This document shows, in pieces, positions 5,714-5,806 of a DNA stretch of 5,806 bases (positions are counted from its first letter, which is position 1; every line of letters starts with the position of its first letter). Source of the stretch: a bacterium (GTDB lineage Bacteria > CG2-30-53-67 > CG2-30-70-394); contig JAJRSX010000026.1 of assembly GCA_024278555.1 (NCBI GenBank), positions 1 through 5,806 on the forward strand. The letters are read 5' to 3'. The notes under the pieces are model-generated. The model was not told where the DNA came from. It searched no databases and saw nothing but the letters and a program-made list of their open reading frames with translations. A program made the translations under genes and the position numbers.

Positions 5714-5806
5714 CCACCACCGAAGGTCGACTCGCAGGTCATCCGCCTGCGGCCGCGGGGCCGGCCGCCGGTGGACAACGTCGACCGCACCGCCCTCTTT
5801 CGCCTC
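5714..5806 (+). pseudogene. rsmA: In-frame C-terminal continuation of rsmA beyond the stop, cut by the window edge
   Basis: The 31 codons after the TAA are open in the rsmA frame. They begin PPPKVDSQVIRLRPRG, matching the conserved F.PPPKVDS.V.RL segment that joins the catalytic and C-terminal domains of RsmA/KsgA (E. coli has FTPPPKVDSAVVRL, as I remember it). They continue to the last base as RPPVDNVDRTALFRL, the usual start of the C-terminal domain. No frameshift is needed: changing one base of the stop codon restores a full-length gene. This argues for a very recent lesion or a base-call error rather than an old pseudogene. Confidence 0.8.

Noticed and set aside
1-5806. CRISPR arrays, tRNA or rRNA genes, transposase genes
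   Set aside because: I saw no regularly spaced direct repeats with unique spacers, no cloverleaf-like sequence with a CCA end or T-loop, and no transposase motifs in any supported gene.

Overview
The window is very GC-rich by eye, with long spurious ORFs on the non-coding strand. It looks like chromosomal DNA from a Gram-negative, Pseudomonadota-like bacterium. The main reason is the gene order surA - (rqcP) - (lipoprotein) - pdxA - rsmA, a variant of the surA-pdxA-rsmA cluster familiar from gamma- and alphaproteobacteria. A periplasmic parvulin with a signal peptide, a probable lipoprotein and a REP-type palindromic repeat pair also fit. I cannot name a genus.

Layout: 1-304 is non-coding. 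It carries one copy of a degenerate repeat built from CTCTGCGT and GCGCCTTTGCGTTGA modules, then a GC-rich hairpin behind the first gene. 305-1228 (minus) encodes an SDR-family NDP-sugar 4-epimerase/dehydratase. 1229-1622 is a divergent intergenic region with a possible epimerase promoter, a second copy of the same repeat in the same orientation, and a hairpin next to the surA start. From 1623 all genes are on the plus strand: surA (one parvulin domain), rqcP (S4 RNA-binding protein, start overlapping the surA stop by one base), an unrecognised probable lipoprotein behind an AT-rich palindrome and a strong ribosome binding site, a 164-base gap holding a REPIN-like inverted repeat pair, pdxA, and rsmA running off the right edge.

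Functionally this is mostly housekeeping. SurA folds outer-membrane proteins in the periplasm, RqcP acts on stalled 50S subunits, PdxA is in pyridoxal phosphate synthesis, and RsmA dimethylates 16S rRNA. The epimerase probably supplies a sugar nucleotide for surface polysaccharide. The lipoprotein has no assigned role.

The most notable point is that the rsmA frame is broken by one in-frame TAA at 5711-5713, exactly where family members continue into the conserved PPPKVDS segment. That segment is intact immediately afterwards in the same frame. Other points worth a second look are the REPIN-like pair, the repeat copies bracketing the epimerase gene, and the insertion of rqcP and a lipoprotein gene into the surA-pdxA-rsmA cluster. 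I found no convincing undescribed defence or mobile system here.
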